From the NCBI GenBank assembly GCA_910586625.1, contig CAJUIZ010000002.1, positions 1 through 64,000 on the forward strand: a stretch of DNA of 64,000 nucleotides. The letters are read 5' to 3'. The notes below the pieces were generated by a model. It was given only the letters and a program-made list of their open reading frames with translations, did not search any database and had not been told where the DNA came from. Below are positions 1-7,686 of this stretch, piece after piece. Both the position numbers and the translations under genes were made by a program. Source of the stretch: an uncultured Christensenellaceae bacterium. GTDB taxonomy: Bacteria > Bacillota > Clostridia > Christensenellales > CAG-314. Each line of letters opens with the position of its first letter. The first letter of the stretch is position 1.

Positions 1-75
1 TTTTTTGTACAGCTTATTTATCTTACTACATACTTCTTTCTATGTCAACTGTTTTACGGAAATTTTTCACGTATT

Positions 76-360
76 TTGCAAAAATATTTTGTCGAATTAT
101 TTTCGATTACAAACTTGCCGCTTCAAAAATATATTGACAAAAAGCTACGTCGAATCCCCTTAGAAAAAAATTTTGCGAAAGACAGCGTTACAGATTACGA
201 CGTTTATCTTACTCTTCAAGATAAAGCCGAAACAAAGTCAACGAAATTGAGAGTTAAAGGAGAAGAAAAGAAAATTACCGTGTACGTCGTAACCGGCGAA
301 GGCGCGGAAGAAAAGCTCGAAATTTACTTGTCGGTTAACGCGCAATACGAAACGAATTAA
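76..360 (+). CDS. Small hypothetical protein, 5' end uncertain
   Basis: I do not recognise this protein. The frame ends in TAA and its last ~80 codons have a codon mix like the neighbouring real genes (many GAA, TAC, GTT, GCG), with alternating charged and beta-prone residues, which argues that it is coding. The only start available is a TTG at 76 without a convincing ribosome binding site, and the frame is open back to base 1. The gene may therefore begin outside the window, or the AT-rich first 110 bases may be non-coding with a later TTG start near 115. A faint resemblance to the N-terminal fold of hibernation factors was considered but is too weak to assign. Confidence 0.4.
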   Translation: MQKYFVELFSITNLPLQKYIDKKLRRIPLEKNFAKDSVTDYDVYLTLQDKAETKSTKLRVKGEEKKITVYVVTGEGAEEKLEIYLSVNAQYETN

Positions 361-372
361 ATATCTACAGAT

Positions 373-405
373 AAAACTCATCGTTAAAACTAATAGATGA
401 GTTTT
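373..405. terminator. Hairpin downstream of the first ORF
   Basis: A 10-bp perfect stem (AAAACTCATC at 373-382 pairs with 396-405) with a 13-nt loop lies 12 bases after the stop at 360 and ends in TTTT, so it could terminate the plus-strand ORF. It sits back-to-back with the rubrerythrin terminator. Confidence 0.5.
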
Positions 406-420
406 GTAATTTCTACGCAA

Positions 421-452
421 AAAGCGCAACAGGCAATAACCTGTTGCGCTTT
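421..452 (-). terminator. Rho-independent terminator of rubrerythrin gene
   Basis: A 13-bp perfect stem (421-433 with 440-452) around a 6-nt loop, followed on the minus strand by a short T run. It starts 30 bases past the rubrerythrin stop. Confidence 0.75.
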
Positions 453-481
453 AAGTATACCTTTCTCTTATCGTTTTCTCA

Positions 482-1015
482 TCAATAGTTATCGTTGCGA
501 AGCTCGAAATAGGCTTGCGGATGCGCGCAAACGGGGCACAATTCGGGAGCGGACTTGCCGATATGTATATGTCCGCAATTACGGCATACCCAAACGTTTT
601 CGTCCAGTCTTGCAAATACTTCGCCGTTTTCGATATTCTTGACCAGCTTGTTATAACGATCTTCGTGAGCCTTCTCGATTGCAGCCACGCCGCGGAATTT
701 TTCCGCTATATCGTGAAAACCTTCTTCGTCGGCGATACGGGCAAAGTCCTTGTACATCTCCGTCCACTCGTAATTTTCGCCTGCGGCTGCGTCAGTAAGA
801 TTGTCTACGGTGGCGTTTATACCGTGGAACAGCTTAAACCACATTTTGGCATGTTCTTTTTCGTTATTAGCCGTTTCTTGGAAGATTGCGGCTATTTGCT
901 CATAGCCGTCCTTTTTCGCCTTGGAAGCGTAATAATCGTACTTGTTGCGCGCTTGGCTTTCGCCTGCGAACGCAGCCATAAGATTTTGTTCCGTTCTGCT
1001 ACCTTTAAGTTCCAT
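482..1015 (-). CDS. rbr: Rubrerythrin
   Basis: Rubrerythrin reduces hydrogen peroxide in the cytoplasm of anaerobes, taking electrons from rubredoxin or NAD(P)H-linked reductases. The 177-residue length is typical. The N-terminal ferritin-like diiron domain shows the expected glutamate and histidine ligands (AGESQAR, NEKEHA, EKAHEDRY). The C-terminal ~35 residues form a rubredoxin-like Fe(SCys)4 domain, with CRNCG and CPVC pairs. The ATG is preceded by AAAGGAG. It is transcribed alone, ending in a strong terminator. With the flavodiiron protein at 16.4-17.6 kb it points to an anaerobe that copes with oxygen. Confidence 0.95.
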   Translation of the reverse strand: MELKGSRTEQNLMAAFAGESQARNKYDYYASKAKKDGYEQIAAIFQETANNEKEHAKMWFKLFHGINATVDNLTDAAAGENYEWTEMYKDFARIADEEGFHDIAEKFRGVAAIEKAHEDRYNKLVKNIENGEVFARLDENVWVCRNCGHIHIGKSAPELCPVCAHPQAYFELRNDNY

Positions 1016-1155
1016 AATGATTCTCCTTTATATTTTGTAGCTAAAATTATTGACCGTCCACAACCCGAAGCTTCGTATTTCGCTTATGCGCGGCACACTA
1101 CAAATCACAGTGCATTAAAACCAATATAAACGGCGGCATCGGCGACGGATAAGAG

Positions 1156-2124
1156 CTATAATTCCAAAATTCCGCTAATCGTAACGTCTTCGGGAATATC
1201 GGCAACGCGCACGGGCAAGCCCAATTCGTTTTGCAAAAACATATCCAAACCGGCAAGTTTAGCTCCGCCGCCGCACAGCATTACGCCGTCGTTCTTAACT
1301 GCGGACGTAACGTCGTTCGGAAGATTAACCAACATTCCCTGTACAATCTTGACATACTTACGCACAAAATCCACCGCAGTATCGTATAGTTCCTTGGAAC
1401 TGACGTTTACGCTTTCCGGCGCGCCGCTTTGAATATTTTGTCCGGTAACGGAACCTATAGTAGAATCGTTAGGATACAAACTAACACATTTTGTTTTCAA
1501 ATATTCACCTTGATCGAAAGGCAATTGTATCATATATTTGTTTTTTATACGCTCGATAATAGCTTCCGTCAAGTGCTTGCCTGCGTGAAATGCCGTACAG
1601 CCGCATACAATGGCGTTTGCGCACACAACTGCCACGTCGGCGCAGTCGTAGCCGACGTCTATAATTATACCCTGACGGGCACGAAACTCCCTAAACAGAC
1701 GCAAGCTGTCGGCAACGGGGGCTTCCACAAAGCTTACCTGTTTAGCTCCGAGAGACAAAAATACCGACTCTATCGTTTTCTTGTCGCTGCTTATCATACC
1801 GCACGGAGTAACGCAGGCGACGTTATAACGGGAAAACGCGCTCATCTTGTAGTTAATCAAGCGTTCTAACAAAGTGGAAACAAGCGCCTTGGCGCCGTCG
1901 ACGTCGATTATCGCGCCTTCGAGAATAGGTCGGCTGAGCTTTACTCCGCCGCCGTTCAATGCGGAAGCCAAATGCAACGCTTCTACGCCTACCGCTACAA
2001 TCTGATTGGAATCCTGTCCGCCGTAAGCAACTACAGACGGAATTTTGTCGGAAAAACCGTCCTTTTTAAGCCCCGCGGATATATAAGACGACCCCATATC
2101 GAAAACCAATTCGTAACTTGCCAT
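1156..2124 (-). CDS. Divergent MreB-like actin-family protein
   Basis: An actin-fold protein of 322 residues, near the usual 335-345 of MreB/Mbl, which forms membrane-bound filaments that guide cell-wall synthesis. The phosphate-1 loop is DMGSS instead of the usual DLGTAN, phosphate-2 reads DVGYDCADVAVV instead of DIGGGTTEVAV, and the adenosine loop GGGAKLAG is recognisable near residue 290. It lies 4 bases after maf, which neighbours mreB in many Firmicutes and supports the call. AAGGGTGATT precedes the ATG. The altered phosphate-2 loop may mean weak or absent ATP hydrolysis. A ParM- or PilM-like actin homologue is the alternative. Stop codon is TAG. Confidence 0.75.
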   Translation of the reverse strand: MASYELVFDMGSSYISAGLKKDGFSDKIPSVVAYGGQDSNQIVAVGVEALHLASALNGGGVKLSRPILEGAIIDVDGAKALVSTLLERLINYKMSAFSRYNVACVTPCGMISSDKKTIESVFLSLGAKQVSFVEAPVADSLRLFREFRARQGIIIDVGYDCADVAVVCANAIVCGCTAFHAGKHLTEAIIERIKNKYMIQLPFDQGEYLKTKCVSLYPNDSTIGSVTGQNIQSGAPESVNVSSKELYDTAVDFVRKYVKIVQGMLVNLPNDVTSAVKNDGVMLCGGGAKLAGLDMFLQNELGLPVRVADIPEDVTISGILEL

Positions 2125-2128
2125 ATAA

Positions 2129-2677
2129 TCACCCTTTTATCGTTTGTAGTATTGCGCCCAACTCTTCCGTGGGCAACCCCATCACGTTGGAATAACTTCC
2201 CTTGATATCAGCTACAAAGCCGGAATCCTGTATGCCGTACGCGCCCGCTTTGTCCATTGGCGAACCGCTTGCTACGTATGCGGCGATTCTGCCCGCGTCA
2301 AGCGCGTAAAACTCCACTTCGGACGTGACGGCAAACAGACGCACGCCCCGAAAACTTACAACGCAAACGCCCGTATGCACCCTATGCGCGCGCCCCGACA
2401 ATCTGCCAAGCATTTCGCACGCTTCCCGCTTACTGTGCGGTTTGCCGAGAGTCTCACCGTCCAAATCCACAACCGTATCGCACCCGATTACCGTAGCTTC
2501 GCGATTGCGTACGTATACGTCGAGCGCTTTGCGGCAGGCAAGTTCCTTTACGATTTCCAATGGCGCAGACGAATAACTCTTTTCTTCGCAAACGGCGGGA
2601 ATCACGTCAAACGAATAATTCAGTTTAGACAGCAATTCTTTACGCCGCGGAGAATAGCTCGCCAAAATCAATTTCAT
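2129..2677 (-). CDS. maf: Maf-type nucleotide pyrophosphatase
   Basis: Maf proteins hydrolyse non-canonical or modified nucleoside triphosphates (dTTP/UTP, m5UTP, pseudo-UTP) to monophosphates and are linked to septum control in Bacillus. The 182 residues start with LILASYSPRRKELL, the family's N-terminal nucleotide-binding motif, and contain IGCDTVV, GKPHS and DKAGAYGIQ. A longer open frame exists upstream, but the ATG at 2677 is chosen because homology begins exactly there. The gene ends in TGA 4 bases before the MreB-like ATG, so the two are probably co-transcribed, as maf and mreB are in other Firmicutes. Confidence 0.93.
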   Translation of the reverse strand: MKLILASYSPRRKELLSKLNYSFDVIPAVCEEKSYSSAPLEIVKELACRKALDVYVRNREATVIGCDTVVDLDGETLGKPHSKREACEMLGRLSGRAHRVHTGVCVVSFRGVRLFAVTSEVEFYALDAGRIAAYVASGSPMDKAGAYGIQDSGFVADIKGSYSNVMGLPTEELGAILQTIKG

Positions 2678-2769
2678 AATTAAATTATACAACACAAGTC
2701 GTATTTTGTAAAGATATTGCGTAATTTTGCTTTTGTTCGTTTCACCGCAAACGAAATGGGCAATATAAA

Positions 2770-2791
2770 AGGCGTTCCGAACGGAACGCCT
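2770..2791 (-). terminator. Rho-independent terminator after the esterase gene
   Basis: A 10-bp stem (AGGCGTTCCG at 2770-2779 pairs with 2782-2791) with a 2-nt apparent loop, followed on the minus strand by TTTTATA. It lies 14 bases past the esterase stop and separates it from maf. Confidence 0.7.
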
Positions 2792-2805
2792 TATTTTACC
2801 GTCAA

Positions 2806-3624
2806 TTATTGCCGTGAATTCTGCTGTGCATAGTATCTTGCCAAAAAATCGCGGGCGAACTTGTCGAAGTACGTCCCCCACGCGGCTTCAAAGTGCTTAA
2901 AGGTACTGTTAAGCAGCAATTCGCATTCGATTCCGCGTTTGGAAAGCTTTTTGTACAAATCCAACGAATCGTTCGCCATTACCTTGTCGCCGCGGTTGTT
3001 GTCACCTTCCCTGCCGCCGCAATATACCAATGCGTACTGAGGCAGCGTCTGCGGCGTTTTATTCAAAAACTTATCCAACGCTCCTTTGTTAAAATGCGAA
3101 TACGTGGAAAACAAACCGATAGTTTCGTACAAACGCTGATGCCGTAAAGCGATATAACAACTGATATAGCCGCCCATACTGCTGCCGATGATTGCCGTAG
3201 CTTCTCTTTCCTTAGCGGTGTTGTACTTGGCGTCCACGGCGTTTTTGAGATTTTTGGTAAAAAACTCCGCGTACTGCTCGCCTTCGCCGCCGCGGTTATG
3301 CTTAGGCGTACTCCTGTAACCTGCCGACGAAAAGGGCATTCTCCACGGACTGTATTCCGAAAGGCGAGCTCTGTCGTAGCTTTCAACGCCTATAATTATA
3401 GCTCCGCGTCCGGTTTTTTCGTAGATTTCGTCCATTATCTTGTCCACGCGCCACGCCGTACCGTATGAGGTAAGTTTGTCGTAGAACAAATTTTGTCCGT
3501 CCTGCATATAAATTACAGGCAAAGGCGCGCCCGTAGACTTATAGCTGTCGGGTAAATACACCCAAACCGTGCGATCGCGTTTTAATTGCGGTATTTCAAT
3601 TTCAAAACTTTCTATTTTCGACAT
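2806..3624 (-). CDS. Putative esterase, alpha/beta hydrolase (esterase D/IroE-like)
   Basis: A 272-residue cytoplasmic serine hydrolase of the putative-esterase family, which includes carbohydrate esterases and siderophore esterases. The strand VIYMQDGQNLFYD and the nucleophile elbow GSSMGG (near residue 145) are diagnostic. A C-terminal histidine in FKHFEAAW would complete the catalytic triad, with the acid probably between them. No signal peptide is visible. AAGG precedes the ATG. It is separated by 82 bases from trmL upstream and ends at its own terminator. The substrate cannot be told from the sequence. Confidence 0.85.
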   Translation of the reverse strand: MSKIESFEIEIPQLKRDRTVWVYLPDSYKSTGAPLPVIYMQDGQNLFYDKLTSYGTAWRVDKIMDEIYEKTGRGAIIIGVESYDRARLSEYSPWRMPFSSAGYRSTPKHNRGGEGEQYAEFFTKNLKNAVDAKYNTAKEREATAIIGSSMGGYISCYIALRHQRLYETIGLFSTYSHFNKGALDKFLNKTPQTLPQYALVYCGGREGDNNRGDKVMANDSLDLYKKLSKRGIECELLLNSTFKHFEAAWGTYFDKFARDFLARYYAQQNSRQ

Positions 3625-3706
3625 ATCAGCCTTCTTTTGAGTTTAGTTTATAATCTATAAACAAGATTATACAACAAACAAAACGTTTTGACAACAGCAA
3701 ATGCAT

Positions 3707-4198
3707 TTAATCGTCGTATTCGCGCAAACTGCCATTAAAATTGAGTCCTTGGAAATCATGCTGACGAAGAACCTCATAAACCGCTATCGCCACCGAATTG
3801 GACAAATTGAGCGAACGGGTATCCGCAATCATCGGTATGCGCACGGCGCGCTCGTAATTATCGTGAATAAGCTGTTCCGGCAATCCCTTAGTCTCCTTGC
3901 CGAATACTAAAAAAACTTCGTCGGGATACTTCGGACTGCAATGACTTTGCCGCGCCTTGGTTGAAAAGAAATAAAATTGACCTGCGGGATAAGCCGAACG
4001 CAGTTGTTCGAAGTTATCCCAATAGTGAATCTCGCAGTCCTTCCAGTAGTCCAACCCTGCGCGTTTGAGCATTTTGTCGCTCGTGTCGAAACCTAACGGG
4101 CGCACAAGATGCACCGTGCTGCCAGTTGCCGCGCCTGTACGCACGATATTGCCCGTATTTTGGGGTATTTCCGGCTCGACCAAAACTATATGTATCAT
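3707..4198 (-). CDS. trmL: tRNA (cytidine/uridine-34 2'-O)-methyltransferase TrmL
   Basis: TrmL, a SPOUT-class enzyme, methylates the 2'-OH of the wobble nucleotide of tRNA-Leu isoacceptors using SAM. The 163 residues show the family order: VLVEPEIPQNTGNIVRT at the N terminus, LVFGKETKGLPE in the middle (SAM-binding knot) and RSLNLSNSVAIAVYE near the C terminus. The ATG at 4198 (AAGGAGAATTTTT upstream) is chosen over an earlier in-frame start that would overlap dusB. It follows dusB by 19 bases; both modify tRNA, and they form the end of a spoVB-mazG-dusB-trmL transcription unit. Confidence 0.93.
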   Translation of the reverse strand: MIHIVLVEPEIPQNTGNIVRTGAATGSTVHLVRPLGFDTSDKMLKRAGLDYWKDCEIHYWDNFEQLRSAYPAGQFYFFSTKARQSHCSPKYPDEVFLVFGKETKGLPEQLIHDNYERAVRIPMIADTRSLNLSNSVAIAVYEVLRQHDFQGLNFNGSLREYDD

Positions 4199-4217
4199 AA
4201 AAATTCTCCTTGGTATT

Positions 4218-5180
4218 TTAAGACGGACTACCCGCCGCAGCAAATTGCGGATTATCTCGCAGAAAGCTGTCAACAAAGCCAAGCATCTCCGCAGTAGTTT
4301 TCGCCGACATTACGGCAACCGTCGTATTCTTTGCGTTGCGTTTGCCCTTTAAGTAATATGCGATATGTTTTTTCATTTCATTGCAAGCGACCCTGTCTCC
4401 AAAAACCTGTACCAAGCTTTCTGTATGAAAGCGTATTGCGGAATACAAATCGAAGCTATATTCCGCACCGATAAGTTCGGCAAAAATATACGGACGCCCC
4501 AATGCGCCGCGACCGACGGAAACCCCGTATGCGCCGCTGTCCTTCAATTGCATATAGCGCTCACGCGACAGTACGTCGCCGTTTGCGAATACGGGAATAC
4601 CGCAGGACGCTATCTGCGGCAGTTTTGTGTAATCGGCTGTTCCCGAATACATCTGCCTGCGCGTTCGGAAATGCACCGTTACGAAGTCTGCGCCAGCGTC
4701 GCGGCACGTTTTGACGAAATCGACTGCGTTTTTATCGTCGGATACGCCCAAACGGAACTTGACGGACACAGGCTTGTCCCCTGCGGCAAGCTTAACGGCG
4801 GAAATACACTTTGACGCCAAAGTCGGAGATTCAAGTAACGCCGATCCGTCCCCGTTACTTACTATTTTACGCACGGGACAGCCCATATTGATGTCTATAC
4901 CTTCGTATTGACCTACTTCGTCCAACCGTACGCTATCCGCCATTACTGACGGCTCGTGCCCGAAAATCTGACAAAACGTAGTGCCGTCGTCAGGCAAACG
5001 TGTAAGCATTTTCCGCGATAATTCGTTTCCCATGACAAGCGCTTTGCTGCTTACCATCTCCGTCACGGTCAGTCCTGCTCCGTAACTGTGACAAATTTTG
5101 CGAAACGCCAAGTCGGTATATCCCGCCATAGGCGCGAGAATTGTCCGAGAAGAAACCCCGTCAAACAGCTTATTTATCAT
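4218..5180 (-). CDS. dusB: tRNA-dihydrouridine synthase (DusB-type)
   Basis: This flavoenzyme reduces specific uridines in the tRNA D-loop to dihydrouridine with NADPH. It has an N-terminal FMN TIM barrel (APMAGYTDLAFR; the catalytic-cysteine motif NMGCPVRK; KFRLG; HFRTRRQMYSG; GRGALGRPY) and a C-terminal helical RNA-binding domain. The length of 320 residues fits. The start overlaps the mazG stop by 11 bases, so translation is probably coupled. In many bacteria dusB sits next to fis or tRNA-processing genes; here it is beside trmL. Confidence 0.93.
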   Translation of the reverse strand: MINKLFDGVSSRTILAPMAGYTDLAFRKICHSYGAGLTVTEMVSSKALVMGNELSRKMLTRLPDDGTTFCQIFGHEPSVMADSVRLDEVGQYEGIDINMGCPVRKIVSNGDGSALLESPTLASKCISAVKLAAGDKPVSVKFRLGVSDDKNAVDFVKTCRDAGADFVTVHFRTRRQMYSGTADYTKLPQIASCGIPVFANGDVLSRERYMQLKDSGAYGVSVGRGALGRPYIFAELIGAEYSFDLYSAIRFHTESLVQVFGDRVACNEMKKHIAYYLKGKRNAKNTTVAVMSAKTTAEMLGFVDSFLRDNPQFAAAGSPS

Positions 5181-5982
5181 GACGTTTAGCCCTTGCCCAC
5201 GTTTCGTCGAATTGCTCCTGCGAAAGCTCCGTCAAGCGTTTGCCTTCGTCCGACAAAATTCGTTCGCACTCGGCTACGCGAGCGGTAAACTTGTCGGTAG
5301 AACAAAGCAGCGCCGTTTCGGAATCCACGCCGTAAAGTCTCAACAAATTAACTACGGAAAAGAGCAAATCTCCCCCTTCCATTTGTCGCTCGGTATCCGC
5401 GGCGTTCAAAAATTCGGCAAGTTCTTCGCGCACTTTATCCGCAGCCTGCGCAATATCCGAAAAATCGTATCCGCCCTTGCTCGCTCGGGATTGTATCTTT
5501 TGACTGCGCATCAGCGCGGACATATTGCGCGGAACGTCCAGTACGTTTTCCGTAACGCTCTTAATCTTGTGTTCTTTGAGCTTCTGCGCATTCCATACGT
5601 CCAACGATTCGTCGGCATTTTCCGCCTTGACGTCCCCGAAAACGTGCGGGTGACGGTCGATAAGCTTGCGGCACAACGCCGTATAAACGTCCTTCGGTTG
5701 GTATTCGCCGCTGTCTTCGCCGATTTCCAAGTGAAACAGCACCTGCATAAGCAAGTCGCCGAGTTCTTCAACCGTATTGGGGACGTTTTCCTGCTCTAAC
5801 GCGTTTGCCAATTCGTATGCTTCTTCAATTACGTTTTTTACAATGGACTTATGCGTTTGCGCCCTGTCCCACGGACAGCCGTCTTCTCCGCGCAATATAC
5901 GCAATACTTCGTAACAATCGTTATAATCGAAATTATCCTTGCCGAGCAACTCCGCCCTGCGCGCTTTTTCTTCCGCAGTCAT
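5170..5982 (-). CDS. mazG: Nucleoside triphosphate pyrophosphohydrolase MazG
   Basis: MazG cleaves NTPs and dNTPs to NMP plus PPi and cleans the nucleotide pool. The 270 residues match the two-domain bacterial form: LRGEDGCPWDRAQTH, the metal-binding EEAYEL and EELGDLLMQV in the N-terminal half, and a second, weaker repeat in the C-terminal half (VREELAEFL, EGGDLLFSVVN). It starts 17 bases after the flippase gene, the same order as yabM-yabN in Bacillus, though here there is no fused SAM-methylase domain. Confidence 0.93.
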   Translation of the reverse strand: MTAEEKARRAELLGKDNFDYNDCYEVLRILRGEDGCPWDRAQTHKSIVKNVIEEAYELANALEQENVPNTVEELGDLLMQVLFHLEIGEDSGEYQPKDVYTALCRKLIDRHPHVFGDVKAENADESLDVWNAQKLKEHKIKSVTENVLDVPRNMSALMRSQKIQSRASKGGYDFSDIAQAADKVREELAEFLNAADTERQMEGGDLLFSVVNLLRLYGVDSETALLCSTDKFTARVAECERILSDEGKRLTELSQEQFDETWARAKRHDK

Positions 5983-5999
5983 ATTATTTTACCGCCTTG

Positions 6000-7550
6000 T
6001 TATTTTTGTTTGATAGGCAAGAAGGCAAGCTCGCTTCGGTCGAATACCTTGAAGGCGAATATTCCCGCAAAATATATTACACCGGATAACGCTATCAATA
6101 CAAGCGTGCCCCAAGACGAATTAAACGTTCCGCCCGTAAACAGCACCGCTACGGTTATACACAGCGTCATAAGCATTCCGGATGCAAGCGGCTTGATTAC
6201 GCACTGATTGACGTTAAGCTTAAGCCCCACCTTTCGCTTCAAATAAATTATAACATAAACCGTCGCAAAAAAATAGCACAAAGTTTCGGATAATGCCGCG
6301 CCGTAAATATTTATTTTAGCGTTAGGCAACGTAAACAGATTTACCAATGCCTTGACGACTATTGCGAAGGAAATAATAATAACCGAAGCATACGGTTTGC
6401 CCACGGCCTGACAAACGGAAACCGCCGTTTGCATAATTGCAAGGAATACTATCGACAGCCCCGAAATTGACAGCAGAACGGAAGAGACGTATATTTCGGT
6501 ATCGGGAAGTCCGCCGTATAACAGCTGCAATATCGGGCGGGAAAGAACTATCATACCGAGCGCGCAAGGAATAGATATTACCAACGTAAGCTTCATAGCG
6601 GTATTAAACGCCGTGGACAGCTTTTCTTTGTCGTTGGAATAAAAGGTTTTGGTTATACTGGGAAGCGCGGAAACGGCGACTCCGCCGGACAACGCTATGG
6701 GAAGCCCCAGCATAGAATTAACCGGACCCGTCCACAGACCGTACATTTCCGTAGCGTTAGGCACGGTTAGCAGATTAACCACCATTACCGAGTCGATAAC
6801 CTGCGACATTTGCATTGCAAAGCCGCCCAAAGCAACCGGAACCGCTAATGAAAACACCGACGGAGCAATCTCCTTAACGTCTTGTACGCCTATTGTAATT
6901 TTACTCAATTTGCGCTTACGCGAATGCACAAGATACACAGTCGCCATTATTATCATAGAACCGAATTCGGACACCGTAATAGCGAACACCGCGCCCATTA
7001 CCGCCTTGTGTACGTCGGGCATAAACTTTACTGCGCAAAAAAGCCCTACTGCGAGCTTGACTATCTGCTCTATTACCGTAGTAACTCCGGAAGGCACCAT
7101 ATTCATATTGCCCTGAAAGTACGCCTTTAACGCGTTGGTTATAGGCACAAACAGTAATGCGGGAGCAACAATCAAAAACGCAGTCGCCGTTTCCGCATTA
7201 CCCTGCGAACGCGCGATAACGTTGGACAGTCCCGCCATAAGTCCTACGCAAATAAGCCCCAACGCCGCCAAGGATATAAACGCCGATCGGAATATTTTGC
7301 GGCTCTTGTCGTAATTGCCTAATTGATTGTTTTCCGCAATCAGCTTAGACAACGCCGTAGGAATGCCCGCCTGAGCTACGGTTAGGAACAGAATATAAGG
7401 CGGAAACACCAATTGATACAAGCCCATTCCGTAACTGCCGATTATGTTGGTTAACGGAATGCGGTACAGCGCGCCGAGAATCTTGGCAAACAAGCCGCCC
7501 AAGCTCAAAATCAACGCGCCCGAAATAAAACTCTTTTCTGCTTTCTTCAT
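6000..7550 (-). CDS. SpoVB/YabM-like polysaccharide or lipid II flippase
   Basis: A polytopic membrane protein of 516 residues with about 14 predicted helices, of the MOP (MviN/MATE/Wzx) superfamily. The N terminus (ISGALILSLGGLFAKILGA, then YRIPL and GSYGMGLYQLVFPPY) is characteristic of the SpoVB/YtgP branch that moves lipid-linked cell-wall precursors across the membrane. Its position just before mazG matches Bacillus yabM. No ribosome binding site is visible, and the start codon is in a perfect 7-bp hairpin (7548-7565). This is a YabM-like homologue in a locus without other sporulation genes, so a vegetative role is plausible. Confidence 0.87.
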   Translation of the reverse strand: MKKAEKSFISGALILSLGGLFAKILGALYRIPLTNIIGSYGMGLYQLVFPPYILFLTVAQAGIPTALSKLIAENNQLGNYDKSRKIFRSAFISLAALGLICVGLMAGLSNVIARSQGNAETATAFLIVAPALLFVPITNALKAYFQGNMNMVPSGVTTVIEQIVKLAVGLFCAVKFMPDVHKAVMGAVFAITVSEFGSMIIMATVYLVHSRKRKLSKITIGVQDVKEIAPSVFSLAVPVALGGFAMQMSQVIDSVMVVNLLTVPNATEMYGLWTGPVNSMLGLPIALSGGVAVSALPSITKTFYSNDKEKLSTAFNTAMKLTLVISIPCALGMIVLSRPILQLLYGGLPDTEIYVSSVLLSISGLSIVFLAIMQTAVSVCQAVGKPYASVIIISFAIVVKALVNLFTLPNAKINIYGAALSETLCYFFATVYVIIYLKRKVGLKLNVNQCVIKPLASGMLMTLCITVAVLFTGGTFNSSWGTLVLIALSGVIYFAGIFAFKVFDRSELAFLPIKQK

Positions 7551-7653
7551 ACTAAGTATAGTATGTAGAATGTCGCTAAAATATATTTACTTGCAGCTTA
7601 TGCAAATAAACGCACGCAACCGCAGCCATTAAACGTAAATTCAAAGCAAAATT

Positions 7654-7680
7654 AAAACGCCGAAAAGTTTTCGGCGTTTT
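7654..7680 (-). terminator. Rho-independent terminator of the acyltransferase gene
   Basis: AAAACGCCGAAAA at 7654-7666 pairs perfectly with 7668-7680; on the minus strand it begins 7 bases past the stop of the acyltransferase. The T run is part of the stem. The same stem sequence type recurs at 17692-17726. Confidence 0.7.
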
Positions 7681-7686
7681 ACATAT

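Noticed and set aside
76..360. Assignment of the first ORF as a ribosome hibernation factor
   Set aside because: Resemblance is limited to general charge and strand pattern; no conserved HPF motif could be pointed out.
515..1129. Open frame of 204 codons on the plus strand
   Set aside because: It is the antisense shadow of rubrerythrin, with unlikely composition and no ribosome binding site.
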